From Euryarchaeota archaeon UBA58 (lineage in GTDB: Archaea > Thermoplasmatota > Poseidoniia > Poseidoniales > Thalassarchaeaceae), in NCBI GenBank assembly GCA_002498525.1, contig DAHR01000005.1, forward strand, positions 1-64,000: 64,000 bases of DNA, written 5' to 3'. Position numbers and translations under genes: made by a program. Below are positions 44,857 through 52,987 of the stretch, piece after piece (positions within the stretch are counted from its first letter, which is position 1; each line of letters starts with the position of its first letter). The notes beneath the pieces were generated by a model. The model made no database searches. It was not told the origin of the DNA and saw only the letters and a list, made by a program, of their open reading frames with translations.

Positions 44857-45156
44857 TGCGTAACTCACGCTCCTTAGCGCGGCGCACCACAATATGTCTT
44901 TGTTATAGAAGTTCGCAATTATGTACCAAAACACACCGATTTAAACTGTTTTCGAGTTTGAATCTTTTTCAAGGGAAAGTTACAAGAAATAGGTGATTTG
45001 AGCGTGATTGTGGTGGTTTCTTTACAAAATCCTCCGATTAACGGAAATATCTTCGCGCTTTACAATCCATTTTGAGGATAGGAGTGCTCTCTGAATTTTC
45101 AGGTTGATTTTCAGATTGATTCTAGGCCTTCAACTTGAGCATGATTATCCGATTGT
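44857..45156. promoter_or_regulatory. AT-rich divergent promoter region, binding-protein operon / purM
   Basis: 300 bases, much more AT-rich than the genes. On the minus strand CTATAA (complement of 44903-44908) lies about 25 bases before a likely start near 44880, giving a short leader with AGGAGCGTGAG. A second TTTAAAT lies at about 44941-44947. On the plus side several T-rich stretches (45010-45120) could serve purM, but no single TATA box stands out. No open frame or RNA gene is supported. Confidence 0.5.
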
Positions 45157-46308
45157 ATGATGAAGCGGATACCGCGCGTTCCGCACGTGGCAGATACCCC
45201 GATGGACTACGCTGGCAGCGGAGTCGACATCGATGCTGAAGGAGCTGCGGTCGCCAGTCTCATTGGAGCACTGACTTCCTCGCCCCGACAACCTGGAACT
45301 CGCGGAGCGCCCGTGCCTCTTCTCGGTGGCTTTGGTGGCATCATCGAATTCGGCGATTCGCACCTCGCCCTCGCCACCGATGGGGTTGGCTCAAAACTGC
45401 AACTGGCGAACCTCCTCGGCCGTTACGAAGGCGTTGGAATCGATTGCGTGGCGATGAACGTCAACGATCTGCTCTGTGTGGGCGCTGAGCCCCTCGCCTT
45501 CGTCGATTACATCGCGGTCCCCCAGACCAATCCAGAGACCCACGCAGCCATCGGCGCGTCACTGACTGAAGCCTGCAGACGCGCGCGCGTCACTCTCGCA
45601 GGGGGGGAGACGGCTACGCTTCCTGGAATCGTCTCCGAACTCGACCTCTCAGGCACCGCTCTGGGCTGGTTCCCCGCCGGCGAAGCAATCACCGGCGAGC
45701 GCTTGCAAGCAGGCGACGTCCTGATTGGTCTGCCAAGCAGTGGAGCCCATTCGAACGGCTACACATTGCTGCGAGCAGTTGTTGAGAAGTCCGGGGCCGC
45801 ACTTGAGGAGGAAGCACCTTTCGATGCGATCCATGAGCATCGTGAAATCGAGCGGACGATGAGTGCGGAGCGGGCGACTTTGGGCGAGGTTCTGTTGAAT
45901 CCAACTCGAATCTATGTCGACCCGATAATCGACTTTATCGAAGCATGCAGAGATGGTTCTGGACCTTGCGAATCGAGTGACGTCAAGGCTATCGCGCACA
46001 TCACAGGGGGTGGGCTTTCGAACCTTCTTCGTCTTCACGAGAGATTGGGATGGCACATCGACGCACCACTTCCTGCACCGCCGGAATTCACTTGGATCGC
46101 TGCTGCCGGACCCGTCGAGGCCAAAGAGATGCACCGAGTCTTCAACATGGGCATGGGGATGGTTGTCGCGGTTGCGGAGGGGGTCGCGGATTCGGTCGAA
46201 GCCTGGCTTGCCGATAGATTACCGGGCAGCCGTCGAGTCGGCTTCGTCAATGACGATGGACATCGGGTGACTCACGCAGATTCGAGTGTCGTGTTCGAGC
46301 ATTATTGA
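45157..46308 (+). CDS. purM: Phosphoribosylformylglycinamidine cyclo-ligase (AIR synthetase)
   Basis: Purine biosynthesis enzyme closing the imidazole ring of AIR with ATP. Family motifs: DYAGSGVDIDAEG at the N-terminus, LALATDGVGSKLQLA, GIDCVAMNVNDLLCVGAEPLAFVDYIA, TLAGGETATLPG, GLPSSGAHSNGYTLLR, PTRIYVDP, HITGGGLSNLLR and a late FNMGMGMVV. The length of 383 residues is normal. Two adjacent ATGs (45157, 45160) could start it. No other purine gene is nearby. trm1 follows on the same strand after 23 bases. Confidence 0.95.
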   Translation: MMKRIPRVPHVADTPMDYAGSGVDIDAEGAAVASLIGALTSSPRQPGTRGAPVPLLGGFGGIIEFGDSHLALATDGVGSKLQLANLLGRYEGVGIDCVAMNVNDLLCVGAEPLAFVDYIAVPQTNPETHAAIGASLTEACRRARVTLAGGETATLPGIVSELDLSGTALGWFPAGEAITGERLQAGDVLIGLPSSGAHSNGYTLLRAVVEKSGAALEEEAPFDAIHEHREIERTMSAERATLGEVLLNPTRIYVDPIIDFIEACRDGSGPCESSDVKAIAHITGGGLSNLLRLHERLGWHIDAPLPAPPEFTWIAAAGPVEAKEMHRVFNMGMGMVVAVAEGVADSVEAWLADRLPGSRRVGFVNDDGHRVTHADSSVVFEHY

Positions 46309-46331
46309 GAATCGACTTCAAGCCTTCTTGA

Positions 46332-47738
46332 GTGAATCATCTGGGCATTGACTGGTGTCGTCAAGCCCTTGAAGGGATGCTGTGTCCGAGCGGCGTGGCC
46401 GATGACGATACTGTGCCCCCTGGCTGGCCTGGTGTTCTGCACCGAGAAGGTCGGACACTGACGAGAGTTCATACGATTCCAAAATCCACAGAAACTGGTC
46501 CTGCTGCGAAATCCGCTGGGACGGTCTTCCACAATCCAGCGATGGCTGGCTCTCGCACGCGGAGCGTGCTATTGCTGCAACATGCCATCGAGAATAGTCT
46601 GCTGGGAGATGGTGATATTCGTGCATTGGATGGTCTGTCTGCCTCGGGCTTACGGGCTCGCAGATGGTTGAACGAGTTGCCGAAAGAGGCTGCTGAGAGG
46701 CTGCTTGCTACTATCGGCGACATGGATTCTTCGGCCTTGGAATGGGGCATGCGGAGCCATGAAGAATTTCCTCCGAGTCATGGCGGAGGTGGTCTGACTC
46801 CTCTTCTTGGCGACCTTCGAGCCAGTGTCATCTCACAGGGATGGCATTGGATTGACATCGATCCGTTCGGCTCGCCAGTGCCTTTCCTCGATACTGCGAT
46901 GCAGGCGCTGGCTCGCCGGGGAATTCTCGAGGTCAGCGCGACCGATACAGCCGCGCTGAGCGGTTCTTCTCCCAACCCCCTAATGCGGCGCTACGGCGCG
47001 CGAGTGCGGCTTGACAAACTCAAGCATGATTCTGGTTTGCGGGTTCTGCTGGCGACGGTTGCACGGGCAGCGGCTCGGCACGATCGTAGCATCGAACCGC
47101 TGTTGTCGATCTGGGATTCTCATCATCTGCGAGTCTCGGTTCGCGTCTTGCGCAGAATGAGCGGCGCGAATGACCTCGAAGCCTCCCTCGGATGGAGAGT
47201 CTTCACGCCGACGAAAACAGAAGTCGAGGCTTCGGTGGCCGCAGGCCTGCTGCCAGAAGATCCCGAAAAGGCGCTGCCGATTCGCTGTTTTCTGCCATTA
47301 TCCCATCCCGTCGCAAGAGAGGACAAACGAATCTCTGGGCCCATGTGGATCGGCCCGACCGGAGAGCGAACCGCCCTCGCATCGATGAGCGTCGAGCGGG
47401 CGATCTCGATGTGTTGTCATGAGGAATCTGAGCAAGATTCGTCCGATGACCCTGCTGGTTGGGATCTTACTCGCTTCGCAGCCGAGCGACGCCGAGTCGC
47501 ACGCGCAGTCCGCAATCTCGAGGCTGAAGCCGAGGCGATAGATACCCCGCACCTCGTGTCGGTCGACGAGTTGGCGAGTTGGCTTGAGCGAGGCTCACCA
47601 CCGAGTCCGCGAAAAATGGCAGAAGTCCTCATCGAGCAAGGTCACAGCGCCGCAGTAGCCCATTATGCCGAACCTGCTTTCCGCACCGATGCTCCTTGGT
47701 CTGAGGTTCTCGCTGCCTATGATGAAGTCTCGAATTGA
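46332..47738 (+). CDS. trm1: tRNA (guanine26-N2)-dimethyltransferase Trm1
   Basis: SAM-dependent methyltransferase that modifies G26 in tRNA. Motifs: VFHNPAMAGSRTRSVLLLQHA at the N-terminus (typical FYNP..-N.ARD region), SAM-binding ALDGLSASGLRARRW, the catalytic DIDPFGSPVPFLDTA, and TDTAALSGS. The C-terminal domain has the usual length but lacks the four-Cys zinc site found in some homologues; it has a CCHEE cluster instead. The start is GTG 46332, which gives a 468-residue protein, somewhat longer than many archaeal Trm1. Confidence 0.92.
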   Translation: MNHLGIDWCRQALEGMLCPSGVADDDTVPPGWPGVLHREGRTLTRVHTIPKSTETGPAAKSAGTVFHNPAMAGSRTRSVLLLQHAIENSLLGDGDIRALDGLSASGLRARRWLNELPKEAAERLLATIGDMDSSALEWGMRSHEEFPPSHGGGGLTPLLGDLRASVISQGWHWIDIDPFGSPVPFLDTAMQALARRGILEVSATDTAALSGSSPNPLMRRYGARVRLDKLKHDSGLRVLLATVARAAARHDRSIEPLLSIWDSHHLRVSVRVLRRMSGANDLEASLGWRVFTPTKTEVEASVAAGLLPEDPEKALPIRCFLPLSHPVAREDKRISGPMWIGPTGERTALASMSVERAISMCCHEESEQDSSDDPAGWDLTRFAAERRRVARAVRNLEAEAEAIDTPHLVSVDELASWLERGSPPSPRKMAEVLIEQGHSAAVAHYAEPAFRTDAPWSEVLAAYDEVSN

Positions 47739-47741
47739 GAT

Positions 47742-48833
47742 TCATCCACCGATGTAGGACATCTCGATTCGTGGCAGCGCCGATGTCTCAGCCGAGCGCA
47801 GCTCGCTGTAGCGATCGCTTCGGCGACTCCAGATAGCGGCGATCGCTGCCGACAATCCCTCACCGTTCCCGTCATTCTCGTCGCTGTGAATCAAAGCGCG
47901 CAGATCGTGCCCTCCCGAAGCGAATAGGCAGGTGAAGAGATGTCCATCGGCTGAGATTCGCGCGCGCACGCATTCACCACAGAATGGTTCACTGACAGAT
48001 GAAATCAATCCGATCTCACCAGAACCATCAGAGTGGACGAGGCGAACTGCGACATCGGAAGGCCGCTCTGCTTCGAGCGCAACCAGATCGAACTCCTCGC
48101 GAAGATGACTGAGCAGGTCCGCACTCGGTATCACTTCGCCACGAATCCAGCCGTTGGTTCGTCCGACATCCATGTATTCGATGAAGCGGATAACCACTCC
48201 ACTGCCTTGGAAATGTCGTACGAGTTTCGCAGCTTGATCCTCGTTGATCCCCCTACGAATGACACAATTGACCTTGACCGGTTCAAGGCCCGCCTCCAGT
48301 GCCGCATCGATTCCGTCGAGTATATCGGCGACGGGCACATCTGAGTCGGTCATCAGTCTGTGGACGTCATCGTCGAGGGCATCCAGACTGACTGTGACCC
48401 TCGTCAAACCCGCTGCTGCGAGGGCTTGCGCGTTGCGGCGCAGCAGCGAGCCATTGGTGGTCAGCGCCAGATCGAGGCCGAGGTTGGAGAGTCTGCCCAT
48501 GAGGTCGTCGAGGCCGGGCCTCAGAAGCGGCTCGCCACCGGTGATTCGAACCTTCTCGAGCCCCAGTTCCATGCAAGCGCGCACGACCTTCTCAATCTCG
48601 TCGAAAGTCAGGAAGGCGCGCCGCGGCAGGAAGGTGTGGTCCTCACCGAATCGCTCCCGCGGCATGCAGTATGGACAGCGGAAGTTGCAGCGGTCGGTGA
48701 CCGAAATCCGCAGGTCTCGCAAAGGCCTGCCCAAGAGATCGATGACTTCGTTGCCTGCTGTGGCAGGTGATGTGACATTCGACTCAGCGGATTCCCCGTC
48801 CACCGTCTTATCGGTCAAGCTGTCGAGGGCCAT
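47742..48833 (-). CDS. moaA: GTP 3',8-cyclase MoaA (molybdenum cofactor synthesis)
   Basis: Radical SAM enzyme for the first step of molybdopterin synthesis. N-terminal cluster motif TDRCNFRCPYC (C-x3-C-x2-C), then KVRITGGEPLLRPG, TTNGSLL, VSLDALDD and RFIEYMDVG. The second cluster is CGECVRARISADGHLFTC (C-x2-C-x13-C), and the protein ends in the required Gly-Gly (SYIGG). ATG 48833 gives 363 residues; the frame stays open to 49016 but the added part is Arg-rich, unlike MoaA, and would overlap nfuA. Other moa genes are not in the window. The 164 bases before it are pyrimidine-rich with no gene. Confidence 0.93.
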   Translation of the reverse strand: MALDSLTDKTVDGESAESNVTSPATAGNEVIDLLGRPLRDLRISVTDRCNFRCPYCMPRERFGEDHTFLPRRAFLTFDEIEKVVRACMELGLEKVRITGGEPLLRPGLDDLMGRLSNLGLDLALTTNGSLLRRNAQALAAAGLTRVTVSLDALDDDVHRLMTDSDVPVADILDGIDAALEAGLEPVKVNCVIRRGINEDQAAKLVRHFQGSGVVIRFIEYMDVGRTNGWIRGEVIPSADLLSHLREEFDLVALEAERPSDVAVRLVHSDGSGEIGLISSVSEPFCGECVRARISADGHLFTCLFASGGHDLRALIHSDENDGNGEGLSAAIAAIWSRRSDRYSELRSAETSALPRIEMSYIGG

Positions 48834-48997
48834 GTATCGGCGGTGCGAGAACTGAGTCAAAGGCTTGCCTGCTGGCTTCTCTGCGCTCTCATGCGAACTT
48901 CTCTTCGCTCGCCGACCTGTTTCCTCTGCCTGCCTTTGCAATTCTTCCCTTCGTCCACGCGCCCGCAGGTTGAAGACGGGTGGGCTGTGCAGGATGA

Positions 48998-49567
48998 ATG
49001 AGGCGCATGTTGTCAATCACATCCAAGGCTCGCGAGATGCTCGATTCTTTCGCCGAGCAGTCTGATGAGAATGAGTTGGCATTGCGCATCGAGATCATCG
49101 GTCGAGGGCCGAAGGGATTCCAGTATGACTTGCAATTCGTCACCGGCGGTGACGGTGCTGAGGACGATCTGGTCCTGAAGATCGATGGCATCACAGTTCG
49201 CGTCGCTGCCCGCAGTGTCCAATACCTCGAGGGCACCACACTCGATTTCAGGGAGACTCTGATGGGTGGTGGATTCGCCTTCGACAATCCGAACCCGATG
49301 TGGGTCGACGAATTATCTCAGAAAGTCGCAGATATCATCACTCAGGAGATCAACCCCGCCGTGGCTTCCCACGGTGGCGTCGTCGAACTCGTCGGAGTCG
49401 ATGAAGACAAGGCGATCATCGCTTTCGGCGGCGGCTGTCAAGGCTGTGGCATGGCCGACGTGACCCTCAAACAAGGCGTCGAAGTGATGATCAAGGACAA
49501 AGTTCCTGAAATCATCGAAGTCATCGACGCCACCGATCACGCTGCTGGTACCAATCCATTCTATTGA
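48998..49567 (+). CDS. nfuA: NfuA-like Fe-S carrier protein
   Basis: A 189-residue two-domain protein as in NfuA. Residues 1-105 are a degenerate A-type (IscA-like) domain without its cysteines (GGGFAFDNPNP where IscA has Cys nearby). Residues 110-189 are a NifU C-terminal domain with the cluster-binding GGGCQGCGMADVTLK (Cys-x2-Cys) and INPAVASHGGVVELV. It carries and hands over a 4Fe-4S cluster to target enzymes, of which several are encoded here (MoaA, RaSEA-like, AddB). Start ATG 48998; ATG 49007 is also possible. Confidence 0.9.
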   Translation: MRRMLSITSKAREMLDSFAEQSDENELALRIEIIGRGPKGFQYDLQFVTGGDGAEDDLVLKIDGITVRVAARSVQYLEGTTLDFRETLMGGGFAFDNPNPMWVDELSQKVADIITQEINPAVASHGGVVELVGVDEDKAIIAFGGGCQGCGMADVTLKQGVEVMIKDKVPEIIEVIDATDHAAGTNPFY

Positions 49568-49613
49568 GCGGTGACCCAGCGGTCGGCGCTGGCTCGGCAG
49601 TCGATTCTGAGCC

Positions 49614-50444
49614 TCAGTAGACCATTCTGACTTCGTCGTCGTCGCGGTTGAGATCGGGTTCTGGTAGAGCGTTTGCCTGCGTCCGCTCAAAGGCTTCGCG
49701 GACGCGCTCCTCGATGGTCCGCGCGTCCTCGAGCAAACCCTTCACTGGAATCTCCATATCGAGTAGTTCCGAGACGCCTTCGATGGCGAGTAAGGCTGCT
49801 CGCGCGTCAGGATACATCGGATTGCACTCGGCGAGGAGGGCAGTGACATCGAGTCCTCGCCGCTCCCCCTCAGCGATCAGATAACCTGAGATTCCTGCGA
49901 CGATTCCCTGTTGGATCCGCCGAATCCCGGAATCGTCCAGAGCATCCCGACCCAGCGCAGTCGATGAGACGCCCCAGAGGTCGCTCTCCTCCTTGATCCC
50001 GAGATCGTTGCTGACCACCCCATCGACCACCAGCAGGCGGTCGAAGCCACCCTTGGTGAACCACTCGAGAACGGTTTGTCCGAAATGAACATCCTTCTCG
50101 GGAGGAAATTGAATCTCAGCGATGAACACCCCCAGACCTTCACCTTGGTAGACGCGGACAGGATGTTTGGGAACCGAGTCGTGAATCAGTGCAATAGCTG
50201 GAAACTGCGGATGGAGCACGGTTCCCATAGGCGCGAGGCCCATCGATTGAATGATGTGAGACATGGCGATAACGCCGACCGAGCCGACCGTGGAGAAGCC
50301 GCAGATAGCAGTTCCACCGAGGCTGGTGGGGTCCGCGGAAGAATGCAGCACGAGCGGGTAGCCGCCTCCATCGTCCAGAGTCATCGACCAGAGGCTGTCG
50401 TCACCGATTCTTGAATCAGACGGTTGCAGGATATTGTCTGACAT
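49614..50444 (-). CDS. PAC2 family protein (proteasome assembly chaperone-like), copy 1
   Basis: PAC2-fold protein of 276 residues, related to the archaeal PbaA/PbaB and eukaryotic Pac1-Pac2 chaperones. Features: GTAICGFSTVGSVGVIAMSHII near the N-terminus (nucleotide/carbonyl-like loop), LVVDGVV, GIVAGISGYLIAEGERRGLDVTALLAECNPMYPDARAALLAI and a helical tail. These are the standard PAC2 landmarks. Function in Archaea is not settled. ATG 50444 is used; the upstream frame to 50561 overlaps the divergent gene. A second PAC2 gene lies at 56278. Confidence 0.88.
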   Translation of the reverse strand: MSDNILQPSDSRIGDDSLWSMTLDDGGGYPLVLHSSADPTSLGGTAICGFSTVGSVGVIAMSHIIQSMGLAPMGTVLHPQFPAIALIHDSVPKHPVRVYQGEGLGVFIAEIQFPPEKDVHFGQTVLEWFTKGGFDRLLVVDGVVSNDLGIKEESDLWGVSSTALGRDALDDSGIRRIQQGIVAGISGYLIAEGERRGLDVTALLAECNPMYPDARAALLAIEGVSELLDMEIPVKGLLEDARTIEERVREAFERTQANALPEPDLNRDDDEVRMVY

Positions 50445-50499
50445 GTGGCTGAGAAGCACATCGAGGGTTGATAAAGAATGCAAGGCGAATTTATCACGA

Positions 50500-51072
50500 A
50501 TGAGCCCTTCGGCCCCTTTGAAGAAGATGATTGAGGACGAAACGGCCAACATCGGCCGCATCTACATCCGCGTCGGTTCCACCGAAGTCGACCTCTCAGG
50601 TTCGGCTCGCGAGGTCAACGATTCCTGGTTGAAACTGCGGGAACAGGACACCTGGGCGTCCGCGCTCTCGAAAATTCGCTTGGCTCGGCAGGACGCGATA
50701 GATGCAGCCACCCAGACCGCGATCGAGTCTGGGATTCCAGAGCGTGGCTCCGCCTTCAGACGCCTGATCGAGAATTGCGGGATTTACAAGACAGGCGATG
50801 TCATCCTCGCTGCAATCCACTACTTGCGCTCAGTCGAGAAAGAGGATGATACTCCGCCCCGAGACATCAAGAAATTGATAGAGAACTCGGGGCGCTGGAG
50901 TGAATCTGAATTGCAGAAATGGAATCTCTCGCTATACATCAACAGGATGCTCGAAGACACGGTCAGCCGAGGCAAGCCAGCACTTCTCGTCTATCCAGCA
51001 AGCAAGGAGAAGAATCGCTACGTGGTTCTGACCGACGCTGGCCGCGACCATCTCGAGAGGCTGTCGTCGTGA
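50500..51072 (+). CDS. Hypothetical protein with winged-helix-like C-terminus
   Basis: A roughly 190-residue soluble protein. The N-terminal half is helical and charged. The C-terminal half (PRDIKKLIENSGRWSESELQKWNLSLYINRMLED ... NRYVVLTDAGRDHLERL) has the helix-helix-wing order of a winged-helix domain, ending in the TDAGRDHL pattern common in MarR/PadR-like DNA-binding proteins. Probably DNA-binding or protein-binding, but I do not recognise the family. Start uncertain: ATG 50500 is plausible, ATG 50434 and 50527 also in frame. It is coupled to the pentapeptide gene by a GTGA overlap and divergent from PAC2. Confidence 0.65.
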   Translation: MSPSAPLKKMIEDETANIGRIYIRVGSTEVDLSGSAREVNDSWLKLREQDTWASALSKIRLARQDAIDAATQTAIESGIPERGSAFRRLIENCGIYKTGDVILAAIHYLRSVEKEDDTPPRDIKKLIENSGRWSESELQKWNLSLYINRMLEDTVSRGKPALLVYPASKEKNRYVVLTDAGRDHLERLSS

Positions 51073-51530
51073 GCGAAGATGAAGCGGGGGCGTCCAGCCA
51101 GTCCGACGAGGCCGGTGCGGAGGCTCTGCCGAAGGATTGGTCCTTCACCTCACACCTCGGCGAGGATCTGCGCGGTGCCAATCTGTCGGGAGCTGACCTT
51201 CGTCGATCCGTCTTCGATGGCGCTGACTTGGAGGGTGCTGACCTTTCGGGCGCTGATTTGCGCAGAGCTTCGTTCAAGCGCGCGAATCTGATGAAAGCCG
51301 CATTCGATGGCGCCGACATGCGAGATGGGATCTTCGTCAAGGCGCGCATGAATCTGTCTAATTTCCAAGAAACGAGGCTCGACGGTGCCGACTTGCGCGG
51401 CATCCGCGGAAAATACGCCATCTGGCGCGGCGCCAACTGGTGGGATGCGCGAATGGACGATGAATTGCGCGAGGCACTGGCCAAGAAATGGCCTCGGCCC
51501 TTAACCGAAGGTGTCTCCGACCAGCCGTAA
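51069..51530 (+). CDS. Pentapeptide repeat protein
   Basis: A 153-residue acidic protein. After a disordered N-terminus (about 1-30) comes a run of A(D/N)LxX repeats: GANLSGADLRRSVFDGADLEG, ADLSGADLRRASFKRANLMKA and later DGADMRDGIF and DGADLRG. These build a right-handed quadrilateral beta-helix of about four to five coils. Some pentapeptide proteins mimic DNA and bind gyrase; others are scaffolds. The GTG start overlaps the previous stop (GTGA), so it is translated together with the winged-helix-like protein. Confidence 0.85.
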   Translation: MSEDEAGASSQSDEAGAEALPKDWSFTSHLGEDLRGANLSGADLRRSVFDGADLEGADLSGADLRRASFKRANLMKAAFDGADMRDGIFVKARMNLSNFQETRLDGADLRGIRGKYAIWRGANWWDARMDDELREALAKKWPRPLTEGVSDQP

Positions 51531-51534
51531 CCCT

Positions 51535-51951
51535 TCACTCGGGCGTGAGTTTCGCAAGGCCCTCGCGCATCCAGTCGGGGACCGAAATCTTCTGCTTGAC
51601 ATCCTTCATATCGACGCAAACGGTGACTTGGTCGGCCGTCCAGCACAGAGTGCCATCCTGGTTGCGGAACTCGTACGTCCAGGCAATCGATGTGTTGCCG
51701 ACACGTGGGACGGTGATGCTGCAGTATACGGTGTCGCCGTAGGCCAGAGGGTGGAGGAATTGCGCATCGCTGTGGACGAGAGGAAATCCGATTCCGTGCT
51801 CGTGCAGAATCTCGCTGTAGTGCATGCCGCATGAATACTCCCAGGATTCCTCGTAGAATCGATGGGCGAGGTCCCAGAATTCGGGGTAATAGACGATCTT
51901 TGCGACATCGACCATCGGGAAATCGACGCGCCTGCTTGAGGTGAATGCCAT
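51535..51951 (-). CDS. 4HBT hotdog-fold thioesterase (YbgC/FcbC type)
   Basis: A 138-residue hotdog-fold acyl-CoA thioesterase. Family features: RRVDFPMVDVAKIVYYPEFWDLAHRFYEE (helix and Asp region of the YbgC/4-hydroxybenzoyl-CoA class), GIGFPLVHSDAQFLHPLAYGDTV, and WTYEFRNQDGTLCWTADQVTVCVD. The substrate acyl-CoA is unknown. It ends 4 bases from the pentapeptide gene on the other strand; the two tRNA-Arg genes lie upstream on the same strand. Confidence 0.88.
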   Translation of the reverse strand: MAFTSSRRVDFPMVDVAKIVYYPEFWDLAHRFYEESWEYSCGMHYSEILHEHGIGFPLVHSDAQFLHPLAYGDTVYCSITVPRVGNTSIAWTYEFRNQDGTLCWTADQVTVCVDMKDVKQKISVPDWMREGLAKLTPE

Positions 51952-52105
51952 GGCTGCGCGTCGGGGCTCATTCGCTTGAACGCTCGGTCAGAATAGTGGC
52001 GGACAGATTGCTATCACTGCAAACCACCCAGATGGCGGGCCCCCGCACAATCACGCCTTGCGCTCAGGTCCACCCTCGATGCTATCCGCTTACTTGTTCG
52101 AGTGG

Positions 52106-52179
52106 CGGACCCACCGCGATTCGAACACGGGTTTCCAGCTCCGGAGGCTAGAGTGATATCCAGGCTACACTATGGGTCC
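52106..52179 (-). tRNA. tRNA-Arg (anticodon CCG)
   Basis: On the minus strand the acceptor arm GGACCCA/TGGGTCC, a D-arm, an anticodon loop CTCCGGA (anticodon CCG, reading CGG) and a T-arm with TTCGAAT form a complete cloverleaf without intron. The anticodon stem contains one T-G pair. The 3' CCA is encoded in the genome (52103-52105). It shares acceptor, D-arm and T-arm with the second tRNA-Arg 150 bases away. Confidence 0.92.
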
Positions 52180-52327
52180 AGCGTCTTCTTCGAATCGAAC
52201 GTTCCATTTCAACAGACCCACCGCTATGTTCGGACTCGATTCAGCATCAGGCATCGATTTTCAGAATCAGCATGTCTGAACATAGATTGGTACGCCATTC
52301 ACAGCAATCGCTCTTAATCGTGAATGG

Positions 52328-52401
52328 CGGACCCACCGCGATTCGAACACGGGTTTGAGGCTCCGCAAGCCCCAGTGATATCCAGGCTACACTATGGGTC
52401 C
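52328..52401 (-). tRNA. tRNA-Arg (anticodon GCG)
   Basis: Same acceptor, D- and T-arms as the tRNA at 52106-52179, but anticodon stem GGGGC/GCCTC with loop TTGCGGA (anticodon GCG, reading CGC/CGU). CCA is encoded at 52325-52327. The 148-base spacer 52180-52327 contains no gene. Adjacent arginine tRNAs suit the Arg-rich, GC-biased codon use of this genome. Confidence 0.92.
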
Positions 52402-52453
52402 AGCGGCCAATCGACCGACGACCTCTGTTTAATTGCGACGGTCGCAGGTAGCA

Positions 52454-52807
52454 TCAGAGTGAGAGCGGTAACACGGTCTTCCAGCGAGGCTCGGCCAATT
52501 TCTTGGCATTCGGTGCGATTCTGGTGTTCTTCGTCTTGTGTGTCAAAACGCCATGCATACCCTCGACTGCGAATTTGACTCGCAACTCGACCATGCGGTC
52601 GCGCTCGGCTACATTCATCTGATCGGAGTCGAGTTCGATGCTACTCGCTGGCCCTTCATCGCCTTCATTGCGAATACTGAGATTGTTACCATCCACGCTC
52701 GCACGCGGGGAGAAATCGAAGTCGTCAGGATGATTCATCCAAACGTCGACATCGACGATGAGTCGGTTACGCACCGAGGCCTTCTTGATCTCGATTGACT
52801 TCACCAT
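52454..52807 (-). CDS. Hypothetical protein
   Basis: A 117-residue soluble, probably beta-rich protein beginning MVKSIEIKKASVRNRLIVDVDVWMNHPDDFD, with a central polar stretch (SIRNEGDEG) and a C-terminal VELRVKFAVEGMHGVLTHKTKNTRIA. I do not recognise a family. ATG 52807 is preferred over a GTG at 52819. Codon use is like the neighbours, so it is probably expressed. Confidence 0.6.
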   Translation of the reverse strand: MVKSIEIKKASVRNRLIVDVDVWMNHPDDFDFSPRASVDGNNLSIRNEGDEGPASSIELDSDQMNVAERDRMVELRVKFAVEGMHGVLTHKTKNTRIAPNAKKLAEPRWKTVLPLSL

Positions 52808-52872
52808 CGTCGCTTGCACCCGCCTTCAGTTGAAAGGCATTGTCGTGACCGAGTAAGCCCAATTCGATAGGA

Positions 52873-52984
52873 AACCACAGAGGATACAGAAACTCAGAGG
52901 TTCGCTTGCTGCTGCAGTCCAGTCCTCTGAAACCTCTGTGCACCCCATGCCTCTGTTGTTAGATTGCACCGTGCCTCTGTGGTT
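52873..52984. repeat. Nested inverted repeats built on CCTCTGTG units
   Basis: AACCACAGAGG (52873-52883) and CCTCTGTGGTT (52974-52984) are perfect 11-bp complements. Inside, CAGAGGTT (52895-52902) pairs with AACCTCTG (52931-52938), and CCTCTG occurs at 52924, 52933, 52950 and 52974. The element fills the gap before the PKD lipoprotein gene's 3' end. It could fold into a long branched hairpin or be a dispersed intergenic repeat. Confidence 0.7.
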
Positions 52985-52987
52985 CAT

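Noticed and set aside
48834..49016. N-terminal extension of moaA by 61 residues
   Set aside because: The added part is Arg/Ser-rich, unlike MoaA, and would overlap the divergent nfuA start; ATG 48833 is sufficient.
52103..52402. tRNA-Arg pair as an integration (attachment) site
   Set aside because: No integrase, no partial tRNA copy with a direct repeat beyond normal tRNA similarity, and neighbouring genes look native.
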